The position numbers and the translations under genes were made by a program. 64,000 bases of DNA from Microplitis mediator (lineage: Eukaryota > Arthropoda > Insecta > Hymenoptera > Braconidae): contig NC_079973.1 in NCBI RefSeq assembly GCF_029852145.1, positions 18,370,422 through 18,434,421 of the forward strand, in the 5' to 3' direction. Each line of letters starts with the position of its first letter. Within the stretch, counting starts at the first letter, position 1. The notes under the pieces are model-generated. The model was not told where the DNA came from. It searched no databases and saw only the letters and a list, made by a program, of their open reading frames with translations. Positions 46,948 through 63,899 of the stretch are shown one piece after another.

Positions 46948-47082
46948 CACTGAGAGAACAATTTATTTGAGCCAAATGAGATTTGTTTCAGGCAAATAAA
47001 TCCCATATTTACATGATATTAAATGATTTTGTTCAGTCAAATAAATCTATTTATTTGGCTCAAATAAATTGTTCTCTCAGTG
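46948..47082. mobile_element. 135-bp CACTGAGAGAA MITE
   Basis: CACTGAGAGAACAATTTATT and its mirror ending TCTCTCAGTG enclose TTTGAGCCAAAT/ATTTGGCTCAAA. It is inserted at the edge of the monomer repeat that also occurs at 16190. Confidence 0.9.
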
Positions 47083-47142
47083 TCAGATGTGGACGTTTTG
47101 AGGCCCTAGAAATCTATTCTGACTATTTTCAGAATGATGTTC

Positions 47143-47179
<37 letters not shown>

Positions 47180-48235
47180 TTTGGGTGTGTGTCCCTGTGG
47201 AAACTCTCTATAACTTGTCAACTAATCAACCATTTTGAATGAATGAACGGTTTCTGCGGTAATCGAAAGAGTTTGTCAGTCATCAACTTTCTTGTAAATT
47301 TGATATCAATCGATCAAATACACTGAAATATATGAGGAAAACAAAAAAAGAATTTTTTTTTTTTAATATTTTAATTGAGTGATTCGTTCGAGAGATATCA
47401 CGGGAGACAAAAACGGTTTTTTCAAATATCTCTGAAACGACTTTATCTATCAATATGTCAAAATTAAATCAGCTTTACTCTATAAAAGTAAATATTCACT
47501 AATTCAGTTTTAGAGAGTATAGAGTTTTAAAAAGTGTGTTAAATACTGTAAGAACCATCACAATCGGATGATTTGCTCGAGAGATATCGTTGCCGAAAGA
47601 AATGTTAAGCAATGATTTTCTCGAATATCCCTAAAACGACTGAACCGATCAATTGCCAAATCAAATCAGCTCTGGAGCTCGATAAAGTACGTCGATAGCT
47701 GTGTCGAACATCAAAATCGGATTATTCGTCTAAAAGGTATCGATACCGAAAAATTAAAAAAATAGCAATTTTCCCTATAGATACCTCATATCATATAATT
47801 TGATGTACTAAATGTTTCAAGAATTATACTAGATCTTCACATTCACAGCCTTTTTTCGTTACTGCAGTATTAATTATAATCGGTTCGTTAGTTTATTAGA
47901 AAACATCTTCAGTAAAATATTTAAAAAATTACTGTTCTCTGAATTCTTTTCGGTTATTTCATATTTCGGATTTATGATCAAATTCAAAACTCTTGCCACT
48001 CTATCTTAGTTATCTACAATTAGATCTGTTGAAATATACGCGTTTACTAGAGAGTAATCGTATATAAGAAACTAAAGTTACATGTTTTTTATTTATTTTT
48101 AGTTTTTTAAATTTTCGTAGTTCAAGGCAGGACATAGCTCTTCGAGCTCAAAAAAACAAATGTACTGAAGATTATTTTCGAGCTCAAAAATGCATTCATA
48201 ATAATGTTTTCGAACTCGAGCTTGAAAACATACAG
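47083..48235 (+). repeat. Diverged monomer repeat, block 4
   Basis: Shares with 16190-16380 the GACGTTTTGAG start, the (TG)n run (47144-47176) and CCCTGTGGAAACTCTCTATA. Degenerate monomers then follow (AATCGGATGATTTGCTCGAG; GAGATATCGTTGCCGAAAGA), with weak GAGCTC blocks at the end. Confidence 0.75.
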
Positions 48236-48764
48236 AATAAGTCATACAGATGTTGGTCCTAGAAGTCTTAGGAAATATATGTTCTTTTTCCCGTCTTAAA
48301 AAATAACAGATTACTTATTTGTAATTTCCTTTTTGTCAACATTTCGGTGCTTTATCGATGTCAAAAAACAGCCTCAAAACTTCTATCTTATAAATGTCAT
48401 AAAGCCAAGTGTGCTATCTAGAAATTTAAAAAAACAAACTTACAACAGTAATTCAACTTCAAATATTGCCTCTTTTCTAGATGTCAGCATCTACCAGTCC
48501 ACTTTTTTATCAACCGAAAATATATCAGATTATTATATAATCAACAGAGTTTATTATTGATCTACTTCTACTACTAAGAATATTCAAGGTCACTAAAATA
48601 TCATAAATTACATAAATCAAAGCATCAACTAAAATAAATAATTTAAAAAACACTTTAAATGTTTCAATCCTATCAATGTCAGTACAATAATTATAAATAA
48701 CCGACTATTTAATTTAGCAATCAAAATAATAATAAATTAATTACTTTTAAATTTTCATTTACAG
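48236..48764. other. Gene-free DNA upstream of enolase
   Basis: A 75-codon frame (48333-48560) shows no recognisable features. No TATA box could be assigned to enolase. Confidence 0.45.
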
Positions 48765-48846
48765 AGGTCACAGCTAGGTCGACATTTTTTCAGTCTACAT
48801 CCAACGGTCGTGTCATTCGTGTCGATTGTCACGCGTTTGCACAAAG
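48765..48846 (+). other. Probable 5' untranslated exon of enolase
   Basis: A GC-richer segment (CATCCAACGGTCGTGTCATT) ends ACAAAG|GTACAT, a good donor. It may begin at an initiator (TTCAGTC, about 48790) or, if internal, after TTTACAG at 48764. It would join an exon that begins after GTTACAG at 49501, 31 bp before the ATG. Confidence 0.5.
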
Positions 48847-49532
48847 GTACATTAATATTCATTATTTTAACATAAAATTTATTCATTAATTAATAATTAT
48901 TATAATTACCTTATTATTATTGTTTATATTTATTATTTTATCTATAATTATAAATATTATTTTAAATATATATTTTTTGAATAGTTATAGTTTTTCATAC
49001 TCAGTTGAATCGATTTTTTACAGACCGAATTATAATGTACGTATTACGTGCCGGGAGTGGTTTGCTGAGCAGATATTTTACTTTGAGGTTCATAGTTAGG
49101 ATATTTATGATTTAAATTATGTAATTTTACACAAAAATACATTAATTGTCACTTAAAATTAAGTTTATTTTAATAGTACGTTACTTAATATATATTAGTT
49201 GATATTGATACGTTTATTTTTAGATGATGCAATGACCTTGGCAAGGTTAAAGTTGATAATTAGATAATTTATGATTCAAAAATGAATATTATTTTTTAAA
49301 AATTAATTCATCAGATAAACTAATAAAAATAATTTAATTTTATGTAGAATTTACTGTCAATGAATTATTATATTAATTCAAGAAAATAAATCTCGGGTTT
49401 ATCGTAGTAAAATAGTTAGATATTACGTCAGCAAATTGAATAATCAGCACTGGTGTCATAATTTTTAAGCTGGTTTTATTTAGTTTATTGTTACGTTACA
49501 GAATTTCTACCTGCGAATTTAGTAACTACACA

Positions 49533-53609
<4,077 letters not shown>

Positions 53610-54775
53610 ATATATTTTTTCTCCCACTGATACGACGAATATCAACATCGTTAAATAATAACTACTTTATTTTGAGTTAAAATTAATATTATAGTGTTCA
53701 AATTTTTAAAAAAACCATTGCCATTAACGGTAGTTTATATTTCTTTATAAATACTGTAAAGTCTGTTAACTAGAGTTTCATTGAATAGATTATTAAATAT
53801 ATATTTAAACACACATGTTACAATGTGCATTGAACTAATATATTTACTCAAATAATTATAGTTTATTACTGACATTGACAGTTATTAAATTATATTTTCA
53901 ATTGTGGGATTTTTTTGAATATTTTTAAAAAAATCTCAACAGTCCGAGAAATTATTATTTTAGTAAAATATTCTTATGGTTAAATTAATTTGTCAGCTGC
54001 TCATTTACATAATCAGTTAATAGGCATTCAGATAAAAGAAAATATGTTGTAATTATTTAGAAGATAATAAACAAGTAAAATAAAAATAATATTTAAATGA
54101 ACAAAAGATATCAGTATAAAAATTGCTGTTGACAAATAAAAAAAAAATAGTTTATAATAATGTATTGCTGTTGATGTGTAATCTTCGTCGGGATTTATTT
54201 CGATGTTATCAATAATTGATACAATAAAAATTAAAAAATAAATATTTGGCTTTTTAATTATTTATTAACATACATATAAGTAAATATATAAATATAAGAT
54301 AACAGTTAATTTGTATATAAAAATAATTATATCTAAATATAATTAAAAAAAAAAATTTTTCTAGACAAATTATACTAGTATTTAATACAATAACTGAAGC
54401 GTATAATTTTTACTTAAATTTACTTTTTATAAAAAGAGTATAAATATAACGAAATAAAAACCTTTCATTGCTTGGTTTTTAATGATATGTTAAATTATTT
54501 GATATCATTTTTCTTAACGTTTCTTAATATTATTACTATAGATTTAAAAAAAATATACATTTAATGGACACTAAATAGTATAAATTAAATTTAAAATGTA
54601 TCACGTTTTTTTATTTTTTTTGTTGCGATGCTTAAAATAATTTCATGCTTCAGAATTTTTTAGCCTTTTATTCTGACATTTTTTTTTCTTTATCCAAATA
54701 ATATTTTCGCCCTAAAAATATCGAAATAATTTATTATTTTACAGTAAATTAAATAATTTAATTAAAGTTTATATT
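53610..54775. other. Tail-to-tail spacer between enolase and transporter
   Basis: AT-rich. Candidate polyadenylation signals: AATAAA at 54224 (plus strand, enolase) and AATAAA at 54672-54667 (minus strand, transporter). Confidence 0.5.
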
Positions 54776-57700
54776 TTATTTACATACATTAAAGTAATCT
54801 TCTATTTCTTGTAATGAACGATTTCTTGTATCGGGAAATGTGAGCCACATAAATATTGTGAGCAGAGAAGCTGATACTCCAAATATTACAAAAACACCTC
54901 CCATACCCACTAAATTTCTTACCTATTTAATTTAAAGAAAATAAATAAACAATTTTTTATATTAAATATTTTTGTGTCAAAAAATCATGTCATGATTTTT
55001 TATTGAACTCGTAAAAAAATAAAAGAGCAAACATGACTCGTGAGTTTTTTCATTTGATTAATTTATATATTTATGTGCATATATAAATATTTGTCATACC
55101 AATGGAAAAATTTTAGCTGTAAGGAAGAGTGAAAAATTGAAGATGAACATTGAAAAGCCACCACCTATTCCACGAGCTCGATGAGGCAGCAATTCACTAA
55201 TCATTGTTCCAATCAGAGTAAACAATCCAATTGTATTTAAACTGACGTACATAAAGAGACAAACTCCTATTATATATATCTGTAAATAAAATTTATTAAT
55301 TTAAATTAAATAATTTTTATTTAGAGTAGTTTTGTACACTGTAAAAAGGCGGTGTTAAAAAAGGACTCAATTCAACACCATGCAATGTTAAAATGAAATA
55401 ACACCGGTGTAGGCGGTGTTAAAACGGTGCAAAAAAAAATTCCACGTATAGAAATTGGAAAAAAAAATGTAGGGTAGAAGTACCGTTTTTGGCCACTTTA
55501 GGGCCAGTTTTGGCCACTTAGAAATTTTGAATAAAATAATTTGTAAAATACGCAACAACATAATTAATTTTTTTAAATGTGTTTGAAGATATTTTTATCA
55601 CACTATTGCAATGAAATTGTTTTTTAATACGTTTTCATTATTTAAAATAAAGTATTAAATATCCAAAAATGGAGCAGTGGCCACAAATGGTACATCTACC
55701 CTATTGCATATAAAAAAATATAAAAATTTGATGAATATTATCTGGAGGAAATTTCAATCTTGCTATATGCTTATTTTTAAAATAATTATTCATGTTCTAT
55801 GTAATTTATTAAAAAATTACACAATTTTACTCCCATCATTTCAATCACCAATAATTTAATTAATTAATAAAAAACTGTTTAACCGTAGTGATCGAGTAAG
55901 TAAAAATATTCACAAAGTAAAATATTTTCAACACCGAAAAATATTTTAACACCAGTAAAGAATATTTACACTGATAGCGGTGTTATTTTCACACCGAAAA
56001 TTTTAACACCTACACGGCCTGGACTTACCCCGGTTTTTTTTTACAGTGTATTAAACTTAAAACAAAATCTTTTTTTTCTCTTTCATACTTTTAATTTGTA
56101 CATTTTCTGGAAGTATATGTAGAGTCGTTGGCTATATATAATGCTAATATAGATTTTATAACTATGTAAGTAACTCAAGCGTGGGCAAAAGTCAGAATAA
56201 TAAATATGATTGGAATTTTTTAGAGGTATTTAATTATGAAACAATTTAAAAACGGTTCCGGCACTTTTTTTTTGTTCAATTGAGCTTACTGTTGACAAGG
56301 TGATAATTATTAATTTAGAATTATCTGTTTTTAACTTATCGCTTGGATAATTTAAAATTTTTTTAAAAATAGAACACTCTAGTGTCAACCGAGTACTTGG
56401 TTTGAATATTGTACAAATTTTCACAAAGTTTTTTATACAACAGGCTTAAATATTATAGATTCTTAATTAGAAAATCTTAATTAAAATTCCCGTGTAAAAA
56501 AAAATTTGTTTCGAAAAAATTCCAAAAAAGTTCGACATGTGGAACTTCTGAACTTGAGATAAATTAGAACTTCGAGTGGAACTTTTTTTGAACTGCTGTA
56601 ATTTTGATAGTAAAAAAAAAAGTTTATCTACGATTTTATATGAGCGAATTTTGAGTACAAAAATAACGTTTTTGAAAGGTATTTTTTGAAACGCATTTTT
56701 ACGACATTTTCCACTTGTTTTGAAAAAGCTCGAAAACTTTTTATTTGGAACTTTTTATGAACGTTTTTTAATTCTTATGGCTATTGGTTTTTAATGGAAA
56801 CTTTTTCAAAACGAAGATAAAATGTAGTCAAATTATGGTATGGGAAATGTGATTTAAAAACGTTCTTTTTTTACTTAAAATCTCCTTATATAAAGTCTTA
56901 GATAAAATTTTTTTCTTACTATCAAAATTACGACAGTTCGAAAAAAGTTCCACTCAAAGTCTAATCTGTCTCAAGCTTTTTAGAAGTTCCACATGTCGAA
57001 CTATTTCAGAATCTTTTAGGAAGGATTTTTTTTTTACACGGGTTATTAAAATCAATTTGAATTGAATCATGCCGGGAAAAAAAATTTGAAAACCATATTG
57101 ATATCAATAGGTCTATTTAAGTCTTGTTTAAAGTTTAAAGTTCGTTTATTTTAATTTCGGTATACATCGATCTAAATAATAAAAAAAAAAAATTAAATTC
57201 TCAAGTCGGACTAAGTAGAATGCAAGAATTAGGGCTTTAAATCTCAATTTTTTTTTCTAATTTTAAAAAATAATGTTTTATTGTAAATAAACTTTAAACA
57301 AAAAATTTTTTTTTTTATCAAATTCAAATTTTTTGTATTTGTCTGTTTAATAGAAAAAAAAAAAGTTTATTGAATTGGAAAATTTAAAAATAAACTTTTC
57401 AGTTCAGTAAACTCGTTGGCAAAAAACAAGTAGGAATGGCCCATGGGGTTGATTGATTGTTGGCTTTTTTTTGTTTACAAGCAAATAAAACTGAAAATGT
57501 AGTTTTTTTTTCACTGTTTTTTTTTAATTCATAGTTCAACTCAATATTCAAATTCATATCGAAATTGAAAATAAATATTTTTTTTTATTTACCTCAGACA
57601 AATTCAGAATTATTATTATAGATTTAAATAAATTTTTTTAATTTCATTTAAAAGAATATCATGAAAAATAGATCACAAATATTATCGTATTGAGCTTTTT

Positions 57701-60700
57701 TCGCATTGCAGCTTAAATTAATAATAATATTTTTATTGAACATATGCATTATTTACTTTTCATCGTCGAGTCTTTTGATACACTGTAATAAATCGGGACT
57801 GAATCCAGAGTGAATACGGATTTTATTTCATTCCGCATTCACTCCGATTCGGTGTTTTAATACTTAAATAAATTTATATTTAATAGAAACAGCTGTTAAT
57901 TAGAAACTAGACTATTCATAATTAAACTTAAAATATATTATGTTTTTAATTTATAAAGGGTCATTCCAAATAATCTATATTTTTAACCGTCAATAACGGT
58001 TTTTTTTCACATTATTATGTCAATAAGTGTAATTTTTATAGCTGTAATTTACAAAATTGCGTGATTGCTGAACTTTACTTAGCAAAAAAATTTAAAAAAA
58101 TAAAATTTTTTTTTAATAAAATTCAAAAATTCATATTTTGGAAAAAACAAAAAATAGTTCTAAAAATTTCGGGATCTTTTAAAATAAGTGCAAGGTGTTA
58201 TCCACAAAAACTTGAGCCAAAAATTTAATGTCAATCATCATTTTTGACAATTTTCAAAAATTCAAAATTTGACAAATTTGTCATTTTTCAAAATATTTTT
58301 TTGGAATATTTTTTTTTATAGCCCCAAGTATCCCATTCAAAACAAGCTTTGGATCATTTTTGTAACTATCATAGTTTTTGAGATATTTGAAAAATAAAGT
58401 TGGAAAACTGGAAAAATCGCGAAATTTTGAATTTTGCATAACTTTTGAAAAAAAATTTTTTTTCTCTGACTCTCTGGTGAAAGAAAACTTTTTAGCAAAA
58501 TTCGTCCACATCGAAAAGGATCGATTTCAACTATCCATCGATTTGACATGAAATGACCCAAAATCTTTTAGTAATTCACTAAATTATAATTTCATATATA
58601 TATAATACATAGTGAAAATAATAAATTATTGAATAGCTATAGTGACAGTTTTTATGGGAATATTTGATATTTCGGTACAATATGAAATGTTATCTTGAGG
58701 TATAGTTGATGGCAGTCATAGAACATAGTTTGTGACTCAGTGGAATTATATTTGTTTAAGGTTTGTTATAATTTTTATAAATCATTTCGCGTGAATCTAT
58801 GGAAAGAGAGTTCGTAATTATTTTCGTAATCAATGTAAATGTAAAAATATCAAAGATCTAAGCTCACTATATATTAGTAACTTTTTTATAATTAAAATTT
58901 TTGATAACTTCCGTTCGGAATGATTTTACTCCGAAGGGTAGTGAATAAAAAAAAGTCATCCACTCTGCGTTCACTCGCCCAGTAAACACATTGACGTAAA
59001 TTTGACGTCAGAGTGACCTTACGCTATGTCATCATTCACATAAGATATGAGTCATGAATGAGTCAGGTGTGACTCATTATTTCCCACTTTTTTGTGTGAA
59101 ATTCTATGACGTCAATATGACATATAGGTGATGTCAAAATTATCAATCTGGAAAAAATATTTTTGAAAAAAAAAAAATTGAAACATTGAATATTTGATTT
59201 GATTGTTATCGCGCGAACCTATTACAAATTTAGAAACAAGATTTAATAACATAAGATAGTGAAAAGATCCTGGGCGTCTGCTGGGCTCGAACACAGCTCC
59301 TCTTGGCTGGTAATCCTGAACGCTGCTCACTGGTCCACATCATGAAAGTTGGAGCTTAGTGTTTAATTGATGTATTTATAGCTAAATGCCGGAAAAGACG
59401 GAGTTTATAATTTTTTGTGGTGGTTTTTTACAAAATTTTAAAAAACACCATGAACTGTTATGAAATTTTATAAAGCTTGATAAAATTTTGTAAAAACTCA
59501 ATGTTGTATAACATTTTTTAGAAACAATAATACTGTTAAAACTGGATGATAATTTTATAGAATCTTATGAATTCTATGAAATTTAACTCGAGAACAAAAA
59601 AAAATTATTTTAAATAAATTTTCCGAAATTGTGTAATACTCAGTAAAAAATTTTGTAATTTTTTTTTTTTTGCTGTGATGCGAAATTTAGAAAATTTTAT
59701 AAAACTTTGCGAAACATTAAATAATTCCACAAAATCGTATGAAACTTCCTTGATTGAAAAATTGCGATACTGAACTTTATAATCTTAATATTAAAAGAGT
59801 TCAAACTTCCGCAACATTTTCTTTATCATCCTAAATGATAGGATTTTCGGTATATTATCATTTAAAAAATTAAACTTAATTTCTTCTGCTTACGCTAAAG
59901 ATTTAATCTAAAATGTCTAAATAGTCTATTATCGAGTTTATCAACTACTTTGGCCTTAGAAAAGTTTGACGTTCAGTTGTTATTTGCACAAAATTTTGAA
60001 AATTCATTCTATGATTGTTTTTCTTTTTAATAAATTGATGATAAAAACTATGACTTGAAAATTACATCAGTATCGCGTAAAATACTGACGTGCCACTGAT
60101 GTAAAGAGATGATTTCAGAGTAACATCCATATTACGTATAACCGTGACTTTGCTACTGACATAAATGTATGATTTAAAAATTACGTCATTATGATATACG
60201 ATAATGATTTTATTTCTACGTAACAACGTGACTTAGATCTTATGTCAAGTGTACGTAATATATGTCATGACTGTGACGTCATACAAGAGTCATGATTTAC
60301 ATCAATATGATGTCACAAGTTTTTATATCATACTAAAGTCATATAGAACGTCAGATTGACGTCTAATTTATATAAGCTACTGTGACATTTCTATGACTTT
60401 AGTATGACGTCAAATTAAGGTCACGTGTTCACTGGGTCCGGATTCACTCCGAAAATTTTTTACAGTGTAAAAGTGTAATTTTAATTAATAATAATATATT
60501 AAAATAATCATCTCACGTCAAAATAAGATTCCTCTACTCTCGTCAAAACAAATGCGGCAAGGACTAATGATGATAATGCAGTTCCTGTTCCTGATACGAT
60601 GGCAATTGTTCTACTGCCTATTTTTAACAATAAAACACAAGACAGCAGACAAAAGACAAATCTTATTGTTGCTGTTACAACAGCAGCCATATATTTATCA

Positions 60701-61657
60701 ACACTTCCTTTTCCTATAAAACACAAACAAATAATAAATTATAAATTTAAGTTTCAGATCACGTTTATCAATTACAATCGTGACTTACCAATGTCTTGAA
60801 TAAGGTCGACTCCATAGTAAACAATAATATACGTGCCAGATAACGCTTGTAAGAATAGAAATACATTTATAATGATCAGCGGTTTAATAACACCTGGATG
60901 AATTATTTTAGATTTTGTTTCTGATAATCGTTCCCAAAAAGACATTGACGACGGTAATGTACGCATGTCATCTTGCTTTGTTCGTGTTATCAGAACAGAC
61001 ATTTCTGCTGTGATCTTTGAATCAACAAAAACAATAATAACAATATAACAACAATAAAAAGTAAACAAACTCGATATACTCTGAAATACATTATCTCGTC
61101 ATATATTTTCTAACCATATCATTAGTCATTGTCTACTTTTTTTTTCTTTTTTTGTTTAAGCAAAAAATAAAATCTGTCTATAAAGAATTAATTTATCATC
61201 GATCTATTGCTACTGGCTTATACTCCATACCTTTAATGTCTTTAAATATTTTTTTTTCAAAAGTAAACTTGACATTAAAAATTGTTTTTTTTAGGAACCG
61301 AACACAAATAGATGATAAACAATGATTAAGTTATGTATATAAAAGATATAGATATAGATATAAATATGAAATAATAATAGTTATTACTTGTTTTATATCA
61401 CCTCCACGTAGCCACATAAGAGCTTTTTTAGCTGCTTTCATTTTACCGCGTCGAATCAACCAAACTGGACTCTCTGATATTAAACTTAATGTTACTAAAC
61501 TTATAGCAGGTAAAATTATACAACTGAATGCAACTATTTCCCAGGTAAATGCTGATCCCAATATATAAACCAACAAAATACCGGCACAATAAGCAGCTAT
61601 GGAAATCGAAACGAGAAATCCACGTATTCCTGGATCTGCTGTTTCTCCTACTAATAC
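54776..61657 (-). CDS. Sugar transporter, major facilitator superfamily (Tret1/glucose-transporter-like), 3' part
   Basis: Moves a sugar (trehalose or glucose by family) across the plasma membrane. Exons in order: 61657-61388, 61014-60789, 60713-60517, 55279-55100, 54922-54776; 339 codons plus TAA; GT-AG throughout and phases agree. Visible: VGETADPGIRG (end of helix 4 region), helices 5-6, ISESPVWLIRRGKMKAAKKA (the conserved SPxWL and central loop), helix 7 with LQALSG (the QxxSG sugar motif), IGSRT after helix 8, ISELLPHRARGIGGG after helix 10, and TFPDTRNRSLQEIEDYF, the PETKGRSLEEIE signature, before the C-terminus. Helices 1-4 and the start codon are missing because the upstream exons lie past the right edge. 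The 5.2-kb intron (55280-60516) is full of inverted-repeat elements. Confidence 0.93.
55337..56048. mobile_element. CACTGTAAAAA element in transporter intron, with a nested MITE
   Basis: CACTGTAAAAAGGCGGTGTT at the left and TTTTTTTTTACAGTG at the right, TA on both sides. Words GGTGTTAAA/TTTAACACC recur near both ends. The element at 55470-55703 is inserted in the middle. Confidence 0.85.
55470..55703. mobile_element. TAGGGTAGAAGTACC MITE, nested
   Basis: TAGGGTAGAAGTACCGTTTT and its mirror GGTACATCTACCCTA, with TTGGCCACT/AGTGGCCAC just inside. 234 bp. Confidence 0.85.
56489..57042. mobile_element. CCCGTGTAAAAA foldback element in transporter intron
   Basis: CCCGTGTAAAAAAAAATTTG mirrors TTTTTTTTTTACACGGG. 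Arms of about 270 bp pair (GTTCGACATGTGGAACTTCT with AGAAGTTCCACATGTCGAAC). Confidence 0.9.
58978..60436. mobile_element. CCCAGTAAACAC element with GACGTCA words, nested
   Basis: CCCAGTAAACACATTGACGT at the left and GTCACGTGTTCACTGGG at the right. Subterminal parts repeat TGACGTCA, ATATGACGTCA and GAGTCATGA-type words. A tRNA-like relic (59255-59335) lies inside. No transposase. Confidence 0.8.
59255..59335 (-). repeat. tRNA-like relic
   Basis: On the minus strand: TGGACCAGTGAGCAGCG (A-box-like), then about 30 bp later TGTTCGAGCCC (B-box, one mismatch). A pol III-type fragment; not a foldable tRNA. Confidence 0.4.
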
Positions 61658-61877
61658 CTAATAAACAATTAGAATATTTGATAATAATAATAACTATTTG
61701 AAGCAGTATTGCTTGGAAAATTTTTTAGGCTGTGCGTATAGTAAATTCATACATGTGTTATTTTCACTTTTATTTTCATTAAACCAAAGTATTTAATTCA
61801 TTAAATGTCAATGTGACAAAAAAAAAAGAAAGTGAATTTATATTTAAATTAAATTTATAACAAAAATATAGATATTA

Positions 61878-62891
61878 CACGGAAAGAAAATTATGGCAGC
61901 GGTTCCCATAACTTTGTGAAATTTTTTCCTATACCATCATAGGAATTACGACCATAAATTATGGGAGCGGTTCCTATAATTATAGGAATGATTCCCATAA
62001 TTATAGGAATAGTTCCTATAATTATGGGAATGATACCCATAACACTATAGGAATGGTTCCTATAATTATAGGAATGGTTCCTATAATTTATAGGAATACT
62101 TTCTATAATATTATGGGAATCATTCCTATAATTTATTGGAATGGTTCCTATAATTTATAGGAACCATTCCCATAAATTATAGGAACCATTCCCATAATAT
62201 TATCGGAATGGTTCCTATAATAGTATGGGAACTATTCCCATAATATTATGGGAATGATTCCCATAATGCAATTGGAATGGTTCCCATAATGCAATTGGAA
62301 TGGTTCCTATACCATTATGGGAATCATTCCCATAATATTATAGGAATAGTTCCCATACTATTATAGGAACCATTCCTATAATATTATGGGAATGGTTCCC
62401 ATATTATCATGAAAAAATTAATTTAAAGAAGTGTGGTAATCACTTCTACAATACACAGAAATATTATTAAACATAAAAACAAAAATTCAAACATTGAAAA
62501 AAAAAAATCGAATTTGGCAAAAAAACATTAAAATTTTTAATAAGAATTTTTTGTCAGCACAAAACATTTAAGAAAATTTAAATTTTGGGAAATTTCTACA
62601 CTATTGTGCAAAAAAAAAATTTTATGATATTATAGGGATGGTTCCCATAACATTATGGGAATAGTTCCCATAATATTATAGGAATAGTTCCTATACCAAT
62701 ATGGGAACCATTCCCATAATAGTATGGGAATGATTCCCATATCATTATGGGAACTATTCTCATACTATTATGGGGATGGTTCCCATAATATATGGGAACC
62801 ATTCCTATAGTAGTATAGGTACTTTTCCCATACCATTCTGGGAACCATTCCCATAATGCATAGGAAAACTTCCCATAAATTTCTTTCCGTG
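61878..62891. mobile_element. 1-kb CACGGAAAG element made of TTCC(T/C)ATAAT palindromes
   Basis: CACGGAAAGAAAATTATGG at the left mirrors CCATAAATTTCTTTCCGTG at the right, TA on both sides. Between them are some 40 units of the type GGTTCCTATAATTATAGGAA, in two arrays (61915-62410 and 62630-62880) separated by about 220 bp of AT-rich sequence. It lies in the transporter intron upstream of the 61388-61657 exon. Confidence 0.9.
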
Positions 62892-62910
62892 TAGAATAAA
62901 ATATTTTTTA

Positions 62911-63194
62911 TCATTGATGCAATATAAGTACTATCTTAGTGCACGCTCTTTTGTTCGCCAAATAGCTGTTTGCCCATTCAACTGTTTCCACGACATTTGT
63001 GTGCGTTAAACGATTATCTGCGTGCGACAAGTAAATTTGAGTGCGACAAGTTTACTTGTCGCACTCAAATTTACTTGCCGTATGCAGATTATCGTATAAC
63101 CCACAAAAATGTCGCGGCAACAGTTGAATCAGCAAAAAGCTACTTGGAGAATAAAACAGCGTGCACTAAGATAGTACTTATATTGCATTAATGA
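62911..63194. mobile_element. 284-bp near-perfect hairpin
   Basis: TCATTGATGCAATATAAGTA pairs with its mirror TACTTATATTGCATTAATGA, and the arms meet at TGCGACAAG|TTTACTTGTCGCA (about 63050). The open frame inside is an artefact of the palindrome. Confidence 0.9.
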
Positions 63195-63707
63195 TAAAAA
63201 AAACTGTGTTCAATTCGTGCGGTGTTGTCGATTACCCACTTGAGCGAATGAGCGCACTCACTTCGTTCGTGCGCTCAACTTCGCTCTCGTGGGCAATCGA
63301 CAACTTACCGCACTAGTTGTACAATATACTATTAAACAAAATTTATAAGAAACTTAATTTGCTACAAAAAAAAATTCTCTAAGTTATTTAGGTATCCTGA
63401 TAATTTTAAAGTTATAGAAAAACAAGGAAGGGATCAATTAATTTAAGAATAAAAAAAGTTAAAATCAATTTTCTCCCTTTAAATTCTAATTACGTTGGAG
63501 TAACTAGATGTAATAAAAATGTCATTAAATATTTTTTATAGGAAATTTTGTTTGCTATCAAATTGCTCATATGCATTTTTGTCACATCTGTATTAGTTTT
63601 GCCTGAATTTTATTTTTTTCACAATTATTTTCAAAAAAAAAATTTGAAATTCTATAATAAAAACAAAAGTTATTAATAAAATTAAATTAAAGAGGGCGAG
63701 GATACAA
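63195..63707. other. Gene-free DNA with a short palindrome
   Basis: GTGCGGTGTTGTCGATTACC (63218) and its mirror ending GTCGACAACTTACCGCAC, around GAGCGCACTCACTTCGTTCG, form a hairpin at about 63218-63315. No transporter exon is visible. Confidence 0.55.
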
Positions 63708-63860
63708 CACTGTAAAAAATTAGCAGAGTGAATGCGGAGTAAATCCGGAGTGAATGCGGAGCGGATGACTGTTTATTTATTTAATCCCCTCGGAGTGAAA
63801 TTCACTCCTAAAAGGTGTTTATTTTAATATTAAAACTTCGAATCGGAGTGGATGCACTCT
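63708..63860 (+). mobile_element. GGAGTGAAT-word MITE, left part
   Basis: CACTGTAAAAAATTAGCAGA then GGAGTGAATGCGGAGCGGAT; closely like 30348-30470 up to AATATTAAAACTTCGAATCG. It breaks off into other repeat sequence. Confidence 0.75.
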
Positions 63861-63899
63861 CTTAATTTGAATCAGTAAGAAATCTACTGGTTCATTCAG

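Larger units (their letters stand above)
57781..60467. mobile_element. GGAGTGAAT-word MITE (CACTGT family), broken by insertions
   Basis: CACTGTAATAAATCGGGACT at the left and AAAATTTTTTACAGTG at the right, TA on both sides. The family body is about 300 bp; here it is spread by the element at 58978-60436 and probably by another insertion between about 57858 and 58905. Confidence 0.75.

Noticed and set aside
62970..63191. 73-codon frame
   Set aside because: Runs through the hairpin at 62911-63194 and reads both arms of the palindrome.
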